A stretch of DNA of 64,000 bases from Limivicinus sp963617275 (lineage in GTDB: Bacteria; Bacillota; Clostridia; Oscillospirales; Oscillospiraceae), in NCBI GenBank assembly GCA_963617275.1, contig CAVENX010000035.1, forward strand, positions 100,016 through 164,015. The letters run 5' to 3'. Shown piece after piece: positions 42,342 to 51,197 of the stretch; position 1 is the first letter of the stretch; every line of letters begins with the position of its first letter. The position numbers were made by a program, and so were the translations under genes. The notes beneath the pieces were generated by a model. That model saw only the letters and a program-made list of their open reading frames with translations. It made no database searches and had not been told where the DNA came from.

Positions 42342-43430
42342 TCATTTGCCGACTCTCAGCATTTCAACCAGAGCGCAGTACTTATCCGCAAAGCGGAGTA
42401 TTGCCGTCTCCTTGGATTTCGGGATCTTGCTGATCTTCCCCGGCCACATATGGCTCCTGACTGACAGCTTAGCGCCATCCGCTTTCTCTTCAGAGGTCTT
42501 TTCGGCGCTGCCGTTCACGGCTTCGCATGGCGTTTTGCCCTCTTCCTCGTCCGGAAGGCCGTTCAGATTGAAGTCATGCAGCATTGCCGCCTCGACAAGC
42601 TCTTTTTCGTCCGCGTTGAGATGCAGCCGCTCGTTGATCAAAAAGCTTATCCACGCGACATTTTCATAATGTTCAGACGCCGTTGTGTTCCTATGCTGTG
42701 CATATTCGGGCGTTTCCATGTATTTTTTCATGAGCTCGCTGAACTTTTCTTTCCTCAGCTTGCGAACTTCGCCGTTCGCACGTATCGGATGCCTGAATTT
42801 CTGCACTCTGTTGATTGCATTGCGGGAGAAGTGATTTTTCGAGTTTATTATCTGATATACAGTCTCCGTCATATGGTTCTGGAAAGCGTTGTCCAGCTCC
42901 GCAACCTGCCTCTGGAAATCCGTCAGGGCGGAAACAGTCAGCGTGAGGTCTGCCGACAAAACCGCGACGAATATGAGCGCCGCCAGATTCATCACCCATT
43001 GCGGAATACCGCTAAGCACCGACAGCGTGAACGGCATCACCCATTTCATGATCGCAATAGCCGCCGCGCCGAAAGCCACAGACGTCGGCACGCTGGTTCT
43101 GCCGTTGAAATTCATCGGGACATTGCTGTAATCCCACCACCGCGCATTGAAAAGCTTCTCAAGCAGCCACGAGGTCGGATACTCCAGAATCATGCTGACG
43201 ACAAAGCCGACAATGAACACCTGCCAGAATGTCAGGTCGGGCAGGGCGCCGCTTACAGCGGCATTGTATGTAAAAAAGCCCAGGACGCAGCCAAAGCCGT
43301 AAATAGGGCACACCGGGCCGTATAGAAAGCCGCGGTTTGCCCATTTGCGCTTGCATATCGAGCAATAGATACTTTCCCAAACCCAGCCCAGAAAGCTGAA
43401 AATAACAAATATGACTACCGCGTCATTCAT
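42342..43430 (-). CDS. CmpB-type putative ABC transporter permease with C-terminal HD-like domain
   Basis: A 362-aa protein. The N-terminal half (about residues 1-165) has five or six membrane segments with FLGWVWESIYCSI, RGFLYGPVCPIYGFG and EYPTSWLLEKLFNARWWDYS, the signature of the family annotated as putative ABC transporter permease (CmpB type). The C-terminal half is soluble: a coiled region, then an HD-like helical domain with SEHYENVAWISFLINE and AMLHDFNL, and a conserved LRFADKYCALVEML end. No ABC ATPase is near, so transport is unproven. The ATG at 43430 follows GAGGTGCTGCT. Confidence 0.75.
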   Translation of the reverse strand: MNDAVVIFVIFSFLGWVWESIYCSICKRKWANRGFLYGPVCPIYGFGCVLGFFTYNAAVSGALPDLTFWQVFIVGFVVSMILEYPTSWLLEKLFNARWWDYSNVPMNFNGRTSVPTSVAFGAAAIAIMKWVMPFTLSVLSGIPQWVMNLAALIFVAVLSADLTLTVSALTDFQRQVAELDNAFQNHMTETVYQIINSKNHFSRNAINRVQKFRHPIRANGEVRKLRKEKFSELMKKYMETPEYAQHRNTTASEHYENVAWISFLINERLHLNADEKELVEAAMLHDFNLNGLPDEEEGKTPCEAVNGSAEKTSEEKADGAKLSVRSHMWPGKISKIPKSKETAILRFADKYCALVEMLRVGK

Positions 43431-43535
43431 AGCAGCACCTCTTGATTTATACTGATTTTCTGGATTTCTCCCGAACAATTCGGTGTTACCTATAACTTAT
43501 ACCATAAGTCGACCGATTTTTCCAGACAAATATAA

Positions 43536-43577
43536 AAAAAGGATGTACGGCTCCATTCTAAACCGTACACCCTTTTT
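43536..43577. terminator. Terminator between the CmpB-like gene and the DapA-family gene
   Basis: GGATGTACGG/CCGTACACCC stem with A-run before and T-run after, located just downstream of the DapA-family stop (minus strand). Confidence 0.75.
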
Positions 43578-43585
43578 CTGTGTCG

Positions 43586-44509
43586 TTATCCGGCGATCAT
43601 GGCGCGGATGTGATTTTCAAGGCTTATGAGGCTCCATACCTCTTCCTTGGCGGCATTGAGCAGATTGGCACGATCCGCGCTGCGGCAGTAGGTGCTCATT
43701 TTTACACCGTTGAGCTGATGATAATACTTGCAGCTTACGGGATAGCAGGTGCGTTCAATCATGCCTGCCAGGCAGAGGAAGTCCGCGACGAGCTTGGCCT
43801 TTTCCGGGTCGGAATCCTTATGCGTGACGCAGTATTTATAAAGATCGGGGTGGAAATTGGCCATAACGCCGCTGTATCCCGCCGCGCCGTAGCAGAGCGT
43901 ATCATACCACGATTGACAGTTGGCATTGTATATTTTGAGCGGCGTTCCGCGTGTGGCGTCTATTCTCTCATGGATAAGCTCAAAGTCACAGCAGGTATCC
44001 TTAAGGAAAACAAGCTGACCGGCGGAAGCATAATCATGCAGGAATTCGGTCGTAAGGAGCCTTTTCCACGGGGCAGGGCACTCATAAATGCCGAATGAAA
44101 TTTCGGGAAATGTTCTGAAAATATCGTCAACGCACTTTCTGAGCGCCGTCTCCCCTTCCTTCTTGATGTCGAGACGGTTGGAGACGAGGACATACGCCCC
44201 GATGCCCGGTATCTTCATCATGTTTTCGATCTCGCGGTATTGCGTGACAGTGTCGCAGGCGGTATGTCCGGAGACGACTATCTGTATTCTTCCGGCGGCG
44301 GTTTCCGCGACGCATCTTGCAATGTCCAGCTTTTCCCGTTCGGAAAGATACATCATCTCGGATGACTGGCATATTGCGAAAATACCGTCACAGCCCTTTT
44401 CAATATACCAATCGGTAAGCGCCTCGATCGCCTTGAAATCAGGGGTATTGTCCTCTTTCCACGGCGTTATCATTACCGGAAAAACACCGGGAGTAATTTC
44501 AAAAGCCAT
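43586..44509 (-). CDS. DapA/NanA-superfamily lyase
   Basis: A 307-aa TIM-barrel Schiff-base aldolase of the dihydrodipicolinate synthase/N-acetylneuraminate lyase superfamily. The Schiff-base lysine is in VFLKDTCCD (near residue 170), the conserved tyrosine in GIYECPAPW, and the N-terminal GVFPVMITPW and GCDGIFAICQSSE follow the family pattern, with the usual GGTTGE loop changed to ICQSSEM. That change argues against true DapA and for a sugar-acid or pyruvate aldolase. It is the last gene of the LacI-controlled operon, 14 bases after the second HpcH/HpaI aldolase. Confidence 0.88.
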   Translation of the reverse strand: MAFEITPGVFPVMITPWKEDNTPDFKAIEALTDWYIEKGCDGIFAICQSSEMMYLSEREKLDIARCVAETAAGRIQIVVSGHTACDTVTQYREIENMMKIPGIGAYVLVSNRLDIKKEGETALRKCVDDIFRTFPEISFGIYECPAPWKRLLTTEFLHDYASAGQLVFLKDTCCDFELIHERIDATRGTPLKIYNANCQSWYDTLCYGAAGYSGVMANFHPDLYKYCVTHKDSDPEKAKLVADFLCLAGMIERTCYPVSCKYYHQLNGVKMSTYCRSADRANLLNAAKEEVWSLISLENHIRAMIAG

Positions 44510-44523
44510 AATTGTCTCCTAAA

Positions 44524-45297
44524 TCATTTAAGGAATATATCCTGCATCTGGGCATAAACCTGTTTGCCGCCTGCCACGATATAATCGGAGTCTGCGGCAA
44601 CGGAGATCATGTCCACATTGCGCTGCTGATAGCGGCGTATTACGTCCGTGCCAAACAGTCCTATGGAAACGCCCATCTTCTTACCGGCCTTGTGCACACG
44701 CTCAAACACATCGTCCACAACGGCCTCAACTTCTGGATTAAACCAGTCGCCTATATGTCCCATTGACGACGCCAGATCGCATGGGCCAAGCATTATTACG
44801 TCAAGACCTTCGATAGAGAGTATTTTATCCAGTTCTTTATAGGCGGCGATGTTTTCAAACTGCAAAATCGTAAGAATATCATCGGAGGAGCGTATATACT
44901 CCTGCGCGGTCATATCCGCGCCGAAGTGCATCGCCCTGCGCGGACCCCAGCCGCGGTTTCCGACAGGCGGATATCTGCACGCCGCGACGGCTTCAAGCGC
45001 CAGTTCGTATGAGTTGACCTGAGGAAACACGATGCCCTCCGGCCCCATCTCAAGGATAGGCTTTGCCTGAACCTGCGATACCTCCGGTATGCGCACTATC
45101 GGCGAAACGCCGGTCGCCCGTGCGGCGACAAGATGATTTCTCAGATCCTCACGCGACATGGACGTATGCTCCATATCTATCCAGAGGTAATCAAAGCCCA
45201 TATCGCCCATTATTTCGGTCACACTGGAATCCGAAAGGGAGATATGCGAGCCGATAGCGGTTTTGCCGCTGTTTAGTTTTTCTCTAAGCTTGTTCAT
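44524..45297 (-). CDS. HpcH/HpaI family aldolase (second copy)
   Basis: Class II metal-dependent aldolase/citrate-lyase-beta fold enzyme (257 aa) of the 2-keto-3-deoxy-sugar-acid aldolase group, which cleaves hydroxy-2-oxo acids into pyruvate and an aldehyde. Family motifs: DYLWIDMEHTSM (catalytic His), VRIPE, EMGPEGIVFPQVNS (metal Glu), CRYPPVGNRGWGPRR and IMLGPCDLASSMGHIG (metal Asp). It is clearly paralogous to the enzyme at 48221-48994. It follows dctP in the operon after a short hairpin. Confidence 0.9.
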   Translation of the reverse strand: MNKLREKLNSGKTAIGSHISLSDSSVTEIMGDMGFDYLWIDMEHTSMSREDLRNHLVAARATGVSPIVRIPEVSQVQAKPILEMGPEGIVFPQVNSYELALEAVAACRYPPVGNRGWGPRRAMHFGADMTAQEYIRSSDDILTILQFENIAAYKELDKILSIEGLDVIMLGPCDLASSMGHIGDWFNPEVEAVVDDVFERVHKAGKKMGVSIGLFGTDVIRRYQQRNVDMISVAADSDYIVAGGKQVYAQMQDIFLK

Positions 45298-45320
45298 ATT
45301 GAAATATCCTTTTATAATTT

Positions 45321-45342
45321 GCGGGAAGGTTTCCCTTCCCGC
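45321..45342. terminator. Intercistronic hairpin downstream of dctP
   Basis: GCGGGAAG/CTTCCCGC stem around GTTTCC, between dctP and the next aldolase. Without a clear T-run on the minus strand, it probably protects upstream mRNA or partly attenuates. Confidence 0.5.
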
Positions 45343-45357
45343 GGTTCGGCTGTTTTT

Positions 45358-46320
45358 TTACTTCGCGTAGGACTGGATGAGATCCCAGTCTTCGACCAGA
45401 GGCTTGATGTAGGGAATGGTAGCTTCCTTGATCGTCTCGTCGGGCGTGATGATGGTGCAGCCCTTCTTCTCAAGCTCGGAAGCCATGGAAGCTTCCGCTT
45501 CCTCCTGCTGCTCGGTCATCCATGCGACTGCGTTTGCAATTGCCTCGTCAAAGACCTTCTTGTCGTTGTCGGAGAAGCTGTTGTAAAGCGCTTCGTTGAT
45601 GAAGACCATATTGGGGCAGATAATGTGGTCGGTGAGAATGATGTACTTTGCATTCGTCTCATAGAATTTCTGTGCGTCGTAGGTGGTGAGGGGGTTCTCC
45701 TGACCGTCAACGGTGCCGGTCTGCAAAGCAAGGTAGAGGTCGCCGAGAGCCATAGGAGTGGGCGCGGCGTCCCATGCCTCTATCATCTTGACGTACATGT
45801 CCGCCTGAGGAACACGGATCTTCATGCCCTTGAGGTCAGCAAGAGTATGAACTTCCTTGTTGACAGTGAGCTGACGGGTGCCGTAGTAGAACGTACCGGC
45901 GAGCTTGACGCCGATGGCGTCAAACAGCTCGTTGAGAACATTCTTATACTCGCCGTTGAGAGCCGTCATCATGTGGTCAACGCTCTGATAAAGGAACGGA
46001 GCTTCGACCTGAGATGCTTTGGGGATCATGGTGCCGAACTGAGAGGGGCCTTCGGTGATGATGTCTACAAGACCTGCCTGAACACCTTCAACGAGATCCT
46101 GAGAGCCGCCCAGAACGCTGTTGGGGTAACCGGTGATGTGGATGTTTTCGGCCTTTTCGTTTATCTCATCGATGGCCTTCATCATCATCTGGGTTGCGAG
46201 GTGATCTTCGGTGTGGACGGAGCCCCACTTGAGCTCGGTCTTTTTGTCTGCTGCAAACGCGGCAGTGCCAAGAGCGGCCAGCATGCACAGCGCAAGGACC
46301 ATTGCAAGAATTTTCTTCAT
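45358..46320 (-). CDS. dctP: TRAP transporter substrate-binding protein DctP
   Basis: Secreted or membrane-associated binding protein (320 aa) of a tripartite ATP-independent periplasmic transporter, which captures organic or sugar acids. A Sec signal peptide (MKKILAMVLALCMLAALG, cleavage near AFA/ADKK) is followed by the DctP fold: HLATQMMMKAIDEINEK, GPSQFGTMIPKA, and the carboxylate-binding arginine region LKGMKIRVPQADMYV near residue 155. I chose the ATG at 46320 because GGAGG stands five bases upstream. It lies downstream of dctQM in the operon. Confidence 0.93.
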   Translation of the reverse strand: MKKILAMVLALCMLAALGTAAFAADKKTELKWGSVHTEDHLATQMMMKAIDEINEKAENIHITGYPNSVLGGSQDLVEGVQAGLVDIITEGPSQFGTMIPKASQVEAPFLYQSVDHMMTALNGEYKNVLNELFDAIGVKLAGTFYYGTRQLTVNKEVHTLADLKGMKIRVPQADMYVKMIEAWDAAPTPMALGDLYLALQTGTVDGQENPLTTYDAQKFYETNAKYIILTDHIICPNMVFINEALYNSFSDNDKKVFDEAIANAVAWMTEQQEEAEASMASELEKKGCTIITPDETIKEATIPYIKPLVEDWDLIQSYAK

Positions 46321-46379
46321 GTTTTCCTCCATTTATTTTATTTTCAGTATCGGGTCATACCCGTTGACTGCGGTTTTTA

Positions 46380-47663
46380 TCAGCCCGCACCGTAAATGAG
46401 GTTGGGCAGCCAATTGGTGACGGCAGGGACAAAGGTAACTATCATGAGTACGATAAACAGCGGCAGCAGGAACGGCGCGGTCGCCTTTATGACCCTCTGC
46501 GCCGGAACCTTCGCAACGTTTGAAACGACATAAAGCACAACGCCGACCGGCGGTGTGATAACGCCTATCATGAGGTTGAGTATCATGATAAGGCAGGCCT
46601 GCGTCTGCGAAACGCCCATTGCAACCATTGCCGGGATAAGAATAGGTCCGAGGATAAGTATCGCCGCAGTTCCCTCCATGAAGCAGCCCACAACGAGCAG
46701 GAAGAGATTGACAACGATAAGGAAAATGAATTTGCTGTCGATGCTTGTGAGTACTCTGGAGATCGTCTGGGGAACCTGCGCGATGGAGAGGATGTACCCG
46801 AAGATGTTCGCCGTCATAACGATTGCCAGAACAACACCCGTCGTCTCGCAGGTGGCAAGCATGACCTCTGGAAGATCCTTCCACTTGAGATCCTTGTACG
46901 CATAAAGACCGACTATCAGGGAATAGAGCGACGCAACGACCGCCGCCTCGGTAGTAGTGACGATGCCGGAGTATATTGCGACAAAGAGAATCACCGGAGA
47001 GAGCAGAGCAAATATTGCCTCTCTGAACGACTCCCAGACTACTTTGAGACTGGGCTTCGCGTTTCTCGGATAATGGCGCTTTCTCGCATAGTAAGCAACG
47101 AGTACACACATGGCGATCGCCATAAGTATGCCGGGGATAACGCCGCCGACAAAGCATCTGCCTATTGAGGCGCTTACCGTGACGCAGAGAATGACCATCG
47201 GCAGGGACGGCGGAATGATCGGTCCCAGAACAGAGGAGGCCGCAGTGACCGCGCAGGAGAAATCATCGTCGTATCCCAGATCGCGCATTGCCTCTATCTC
47301 AATGTTTCCAAGGCCGCCCGCGTCGGCAACTGCCGTGCCGGACATACCCGCAAACATTGCCGAGCAGAGAACGTTGGCATGACCCATGCCGCCGGGGATA
47401 GAACCGACTATCGTGTTTGCAAAGCGGAACAGCCTTCTTGTAACGCCGCCTGTATTCATCAGGTTGCCCATGAGGATGAAAAACGGCGCGGCGATCATGG
47501 TGAAGGAATTTGCCGCCTGCGTTATACGCTGCACGGTAATGACCGGCTGCGTACCGGTGAGGAACATATACAGGAACGAGGACAACCCGAGATTTACATA
47601 GAGGGGAAGTCCGGAAAAAAGTAAAACAATAAACGTAATAAGAGCTATCGTCATCGGCGCCAT
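46380..47663 (-). CDS. dctM: TRAP transporter large permease DctM
   Basis: Large membrane subunit (427 aa) of the TRAP transporter, about 12 hydrophobic segments, belonging to the ion transporter superfamily. Signature pieces are AAPFFILMGNLMNTGGVTRRLF, GMGHANVLCSAMFAGMSGTAVADAGGLG and the C-terminal TPPVGVVLYVVSNVA. The ATG at 47663 overlaps the dctQ stop (TAATG) and follows GGGAGGAG inside dctQ. An upstream in-frame start would begin inside dctQ and is rejected. It forms the sodium-coupled channel with DctQ. Confidence 0.94.
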   Translation of the reverse strand: MAPMTIALITFIVLLFSGLPLYVNLGLSSFLYMFLTGTQPVITVQRITQAANSFTMIAAPFFILMGNLMNTGGVTRRLFRFANTIVGSIPGGMGHANVLCSAMFAGMSGTAVADAGGLGNIEIEAMRDLGYDDDFSCAVTAASSVLGPIIPPSLPMVILCVTVSASIGRCFVGGVIPGILMAIAMCVLVAYYARKRHYPRNAKPSLKVVWESFREAIFALLSPVILFVAIYSGIVTTTEAAVVASLYSLIVGLYAYKDLKWKDLPEVMLATCETTGVVLAIVMTANIFGYILSIAQVPQTISRVLTSIDSKFIFLIVVNLFLLVVGCFMEGTAAILILGPILIPAMVAMGVSQTQACLIMILNLMIGVITPPVGVVLYVVSNVAKVPAQRVIKATAPFLLPLFIVLMIVTFVPAVTNWLPNLIYGAG

Positions 47664-48184
47664 TATTCTTCGTCTCCTCCCTTTTCCTTGTAGTCTCTGG
47701 GTCCCTTGGTGACGCACTCGACAAGACCCGCTATTTCATAGAATATTATGATAAGGTTGCACAGCGGTCCCATGGCGTACACGATACCCATGTTTATCTT
47801 GACCGCGATGCCTGTGCGGATAGAGCCTATACCGACAAGCTTTATGCCGTATACGACCATAAGCACGGCAAACAGTATGCACAGCACATGGTTGAATACC
47901 TGAAGCCATTTCTGCGCACCTTTCGGCAGCGCGTTCATGAGCGCGGTGATGCGGATATGCGCATCTTTTCTTTCCGCCAGGCACCAACCGAGATAGCACA
48001 CCCAGATATAGATAAGCTGAATAGCTTCCTCCGACCACGTGATCGGATCCTTGAGTATCCATCTCCAAAGCACCTGACATATTCCAATCACAAAAATACC
48101 TGACAGGAAAAAGACAAGCATAACATCAATGGCTTTTTCAAGATATTTTTTGGCGGTTGGGATAAAACCTGTCAAATTAACCAC
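47663..48184 (-). CDS. dctQ: TRAP transporter small permease DctQ
   Basis: Small membrane subunit (173 aa) with four predicted helices. The conserved QVLWRWILKDPITWSEEAIQLIYIWVCYLG segment (about residues 37-66) followed by RKDAHIRI is typical of DctQ. Its stop overlaps the dctM start. It is 36 bases after the first aldolase gene. Together with DctM and DctP it gives a complete secondary importer. Confidence 0.93.
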   Translation of the reverse strand: MVNLTGFIPTAKKYLEKAIDVMLVFFLSGIFVIGICQVLWRWILKDPITWSEEAIQLIYIWVCYLGWCLAERKDAHIRITALMNALPKGAQKWLQVFNHVLCILFAVLMVVYGIKLVGIGSIRTGIAVKINMGIVYAMGPLCNLIIIFYEIAGLVECVTKGPRDYKEKGGDEE

Positions 48185-48220
48185 TCCTTTTCTCTCTTTT
48201 TTATTTAACTAATTTTACAT

Positions 48221-48994
48221 TCAGTCGTGAAAGACCCGGCGCATCATTTCGCTCTGGCTTTTCGCGGTATTCACAATGGCGCTTATGTCACTGCCTGCGG
48301 AGATGAACTGGAAGCCTCTGTCAAACCAGAAGCGTACATCCTCTTCACTGTTGGCGCCCACCGCTATGCCTATGGGAACGCCTGCGGCCTTGCATTTTGC
48401 GACCGCCGTATCTATAAGCGCAAGAACATCCGGATGGAATATATCATTAAGATGCCCTATTGAGCCGGACAGGTCGCACGGGCCGACGATAAAACCGTCT
48501 ATGTACTTGACTTTGAGCATATTGTCAAGGTCGTTTATCGCATCCGCATGCTCAAGCTGGACAAAGCGGCACATGCGGTCGGGCGCATCCTCAATATATC
48601 CAAAAAGATCCTCCGCGCAGTATTTGCAGGCTCTGCGTGGGCCAAAGCCGCGCTTTCCCAGCGGCGGATAGAGACAGGCGTCCATAGCGTCCTGGGCTTC
48701 CTCCGCGGAATTGACCATCGGGAAAATTATCCCGTCGGGTCCCATTTCGAGCACACGCTTTGCAAGATACGGCTCATTGAACGGTATGCGCACTATCGAC
48801 GCAGCGCCCCCCGCCTTGCAGGCAATTATCTGCATCAGCACCGTCTCATAGTCCATTGCCTCATGCTCAGTGTCTATCCACAGATAGTCAAAGCCGAGCG
48901 CCCCGACCATTTCCGAAATGCACGGGTCGGTGAGGTCAACCTCAAAGCCGATAAGATGCTGTCCGGAAATAAGCTTCTCCTTGAATTTGTTCAT
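48221..48994 (-). CDS. HpcH/HpaI family aldolase (first copy)
   Basis: First gene of the LacI-divergent operon (257 aa), same family and length as the enzyme at 44524-45297. It has DYLWIDTEHEAMDY (catalytic His), VRIPFNEPYLAKRVLEMGPDGIIFPMVNS, CLYPPLGKRGFGPRR and FIVGPCDLSGSIGHL. The two copies diverge clearly, so they may cleave different substrates or stereoisomers. Products would be pyruvate or oxaloacetate plus a small aldehyde such as glycolaldehyde, glyceraldehyde or tartronate semialdehyde. Its promoter is the divergent one at 49154-49182. Confidence 0.91.
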   Translation of the reverse strand: MNKFKEKLISGQHLIGFEVDLTDPCISEMVGALGFDYLWIDTEHEAMDYETVLMQIIACKAGGAASIVRIPFNEPYLAKRVLEMGPDGIIFPMVNSAEEAQDAMDACLYPPLGKRGFGPRRACKYCAEDLFGYIEDAPDRMCRFVQLEHADAINDLDNMLKVKYIDGFIVGPCDLSGSIGHLNDIFHPDVLALIDTAVAKCKAAGVPIGIAVGANSEEDVRFWFDRGFQFISAGSDISAIVNTAKSQSEMMRRVFHD

Positions 48995-49299
48995 TTTGAA
49001 ATTTCACACCCTTTTTTAGTCAAAATCACCTGCATTGAACGACGCGCAGCGGCTTTACATCCGATTTTGTAGAACAATGCATATTGTTAAAACAGTACTC
49101 CGTTCAAAAGTTGTAACAAACAGCTAAAAAAACATTCTCCCGATTATGCTTTGAATATATCAACCGCATTACATAATGTCAATTCGATTTCATAATTTCA
49201 GAAATGTTTTTCATCGGTTTCAAAAATTATGAAATTTCTGTTGCGGTTCCATGAAGCTGCTGGTATAATGAACAAAAAAAGCTGAGAGGATAACGTTTC
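48995..49299. promoter_or_regulatory. Divergent operator/promoter region of the aldolase-TRAP operon and lacI-type gene
   Basis: On the minus strand TTGACA (49177-49182), N17, TATATT (49154-49159) drives the aldolase-TRAP operon. On the plus strand TTGCGG (49241-49246), N17, TATAAT (49264-49269) drives the regulator. The perfect inverted arms ATTTCATAATTT (49187-49198) and AAATTATGAAAT (49224-49235) lie exactly between the two -35 boxes. A separate palindrome, AACAAT-GCAT-ATTGTT (49073-49088), lies downstream of the operon promoter. Both are good operator candidates. Confidence 0.75.
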
Positions 49300-50298
49300 A
49301 TGGTAAATCAAAAGGATATAGCCGCCGCTGCCGGGGTTTCGAGGGCAACGGTTTCTCGGGCGTTTACCCAGAACGCGAACATTTCCCCGAAAACACTCAA
49401 CAAGATTCAGAACGCTATGGAGCGTCTCGGGCTTGAGCCGATCCCGTGGTACCCTGCGGGCGACAACAAAAAAAGCCGCCATGTGATGGTCATGGCGGGC
49501 GATGTGGCAAATGATTTTTATGCTCATATTATAAAGGGAATATGCGATAAATTCCATACCCTGGGCATCTATTCCATTGTCTGCAACAGCAACTACGACT
49601 CTCATTTTGAGGAGGAGCAGATCAGGTATGCACAGGAAAACGGCTGTCTCGGAATAATTCTTGTGACTGCGGTAGAGTCCGTCACACTTGTTGAGCGTCT
49701 TAAAAAAACGACTATTCCGGTCATTCTCGTCAACCGGTATATCCACTCGCTGGATATGGACATGGTTTGTCTCAACAATTACAGCGGCGGCTACACCGCC
49801 GCCAACTGCCTTTTGCAGAGCGGCCACACAAAAATCGCGGTTCTTGCCGGCGGACGGCATTCCACGCCCCAGCAGGACAGGGTAAGAGGCTTTCGGGACG
49901 CCATACGCGATTTTGGGAACCGCAATATCACATGCAGTGTCTTCTACGGGGAGCAGGTTGCCGAGCGCGGCGAACGCTTTGCGGATACACTGATAAGCAC
50001 GCCCGGCGCATACACTGCGGTATTCGCTCCTTTCTGCCTCATTGCTTACGGGCTTGTCAACAGACTTAGGAAATTTGATGTGACCGTCCCGAAGGATCTG
50101 AGCATTATATGCTTTGATGATTCGGTGCTTATAGACGAGCGCGGGCTTAACCTGTCAACCGTCAGCTATGACCCGTACACCATGGGGCTTTACGCCGCCG
50201 ACACGCTGATGCGGCGCTTGGAAAACAGCCGCGCCGGAAAAATCCGGCTCTTGCTGGAGCCGGAGCTGATAGACAGGGGCAGTGTGATAAAGCCGTGA
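49300..50298 (+). CDS. LacI-family transcriptional regulator
   Basis: A 332-aa LacI/GalR regulator. The N-terminal helix-turn-helix plus hinge is at residues 1-56 (NQKDIAAAAGVSRATVSRAF), followed by the periplasmic-binding-protein-like sensor domain with GRHSTPQQDRVRGFRDAI and ICFDDSVLIDERGLNLSTVSYDPYTMG. The position directly across from the aldolase-TRAP operon makes it the likely repressor of that operon, released by the imported sugar acid or an intermediate. Its promoter and inverted-repeat operators are visible in the shared gap. Confidence 0.93.
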   Translation: MVNQKDIAAAAGVSRATVSRAFTQNANISPKTLNKIQNAMERLGLEPIPWYPAGDNKKSRHVMVMAGDVANDFYAHIIKGICDKFHTLGIYSIVCNSNYDSHFEEEQIRYAQENGCLGIILVTAVESVTLVERLKKTTIPVILVNRYIHSLDMDMVCLNNYSGGYTAANCLLQSGHTKIAVLAGGRHSTPQQDRVRGFRDAIRDFGNRNITCSVFYGEQVAERGERFADTLISTPGAYTAVFAPFCLIAYGLVNRLRKFDVTVPKDLSIICFDDSVLIDERGLNLSTVSYDPYTMGLYAADTLMRRLENSRAGKIRLLLEPELIDRGSVIKP

Positions 50299-50310
50299 TA
50301 AGCGGGCGTA

Positions 50311-51153
50311 TCATTGTCCGGCTGCGATAAATATGTTGCTCAGCTCTCCGCCGGTCATAGCCGCCTCAATGCGCGGAAGCAGGCTTTCCGCAAAGGCGGC
50401 GGCATATTCCCTGAGGTGCGCATTTGCGATCTGCATCGTATCGCAGAGCGTGTTTGCAGACACACGGAGGAGCCGTCGCCTTTTCTCGCCGTCTCTGCCG
50501 CGCAATGTCTCTGTGATCATCTGCTGCTCCTCGCGTCCGATGTACGGCTTTCTTCCGTCTTTTCCGATAAGCGCAAGGCCAAGTGCATTCGTAAGCGGTT
50601 GTTCGCACAGGTTGAGATAGTGCTCTTGATAGTCCGGCGCCGCCGCACACAGGACGCTTATCGCCGCGTCCTTGTCGAAACGGTGCAGAATAAGATTTTC
50701 GGTCAGCATATTTTTCAGATACCGTCCGGTAAAGTCAAGCCCCTGCAAAGCTTCATCCGCCGGAATCAGCAGCGGGTAATCAATGCACGGCGGCTTCTGA
50801 TGCGCAAAATAGTACAGGTCATAGCGCTTTATGTAGTTCCCTATACCACGGAGTGTGTCGGAATAGTATGCGTTTTCGACCGGCGACGCACTTTTGCAGA
50901 CGGCTGTCCACAGCCGCTTCGTCTGTTCCAGCCGGTCACGGAGTATTTTCTGTCCCTGTGCGGCAAGCGGCCGCAAATCATCGGTCAGCAGCCGTTTATA
51001 CGATGTGTGCATTTCGTCCGCCGCGACAGTCAGCGTGTACCAAAGGGAGTTTAAAAGCTCCTGTGCAGTCTCGACCGTGACAGATGTGCTCTCACCCATC
51101 GTATACCGCTGTGTCTGCCATGCAAGCAGCTCCATGAGGCGGGACGTCAGCAC
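50311..51153 (-). CDS. Uncharacterised protein (possibly DUF6179 type)
   Basis: A soluble, helix-rich protein of at least 280 aa without signal peptide or membrane segment. I do not recognise a catalytic motif; from memory it resembles uncharacterised DUF6179-type proteins paired with DUF6323-type proteins in anaerobic Firmicutes. The first ordinary start is GTG at 51153, without a good ribosome site. The frame stays open back to 51204 through plausible protein text (SFLTELILSEHFSETESR), overlapping the end of the upstream gene, so translation may start further upstream at a rare codon or by coupling. It converges with the lacI-type gene. Confidence 0.6.
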   Translation of the reverse strand: MLTSRLMELLAWQTQRYTMGESTSVTVETAQELLNSLWYTLTVAADEMHTSYKRLLTDDLRPLAAQGQKILRDRLEQTKRLWTAVCKSASPVENAYYSDTLRGIGNYIKRYDLYYFAHQKPPCIDYPLLIPADEALQGLDFTGRYLKNMLTENLILHRFDKDAAISVLCAAAPDYQEHYLNLCEQPLTNALGLALIGKDGRKPYIGREEQQMITETLRGRDGEKRRRLLRVSANTLCDTMQIANAHLREYAAAFAESLLPRIEAAMTGGELSNIFIAAGQ

Positions 51154-51197
51154 CCGGCTTTCAGTCTCCGAGAAATGCTCGCTTAAAATCAGCTCTG

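Noticed and set aside
45319..46395. 358-aa plus-strand open frame opposite dctP
   Set aside because: Antisense shadow with low-complexity Val/Leu/Gly sequence; dctP has a signal peptide and ribosome site.
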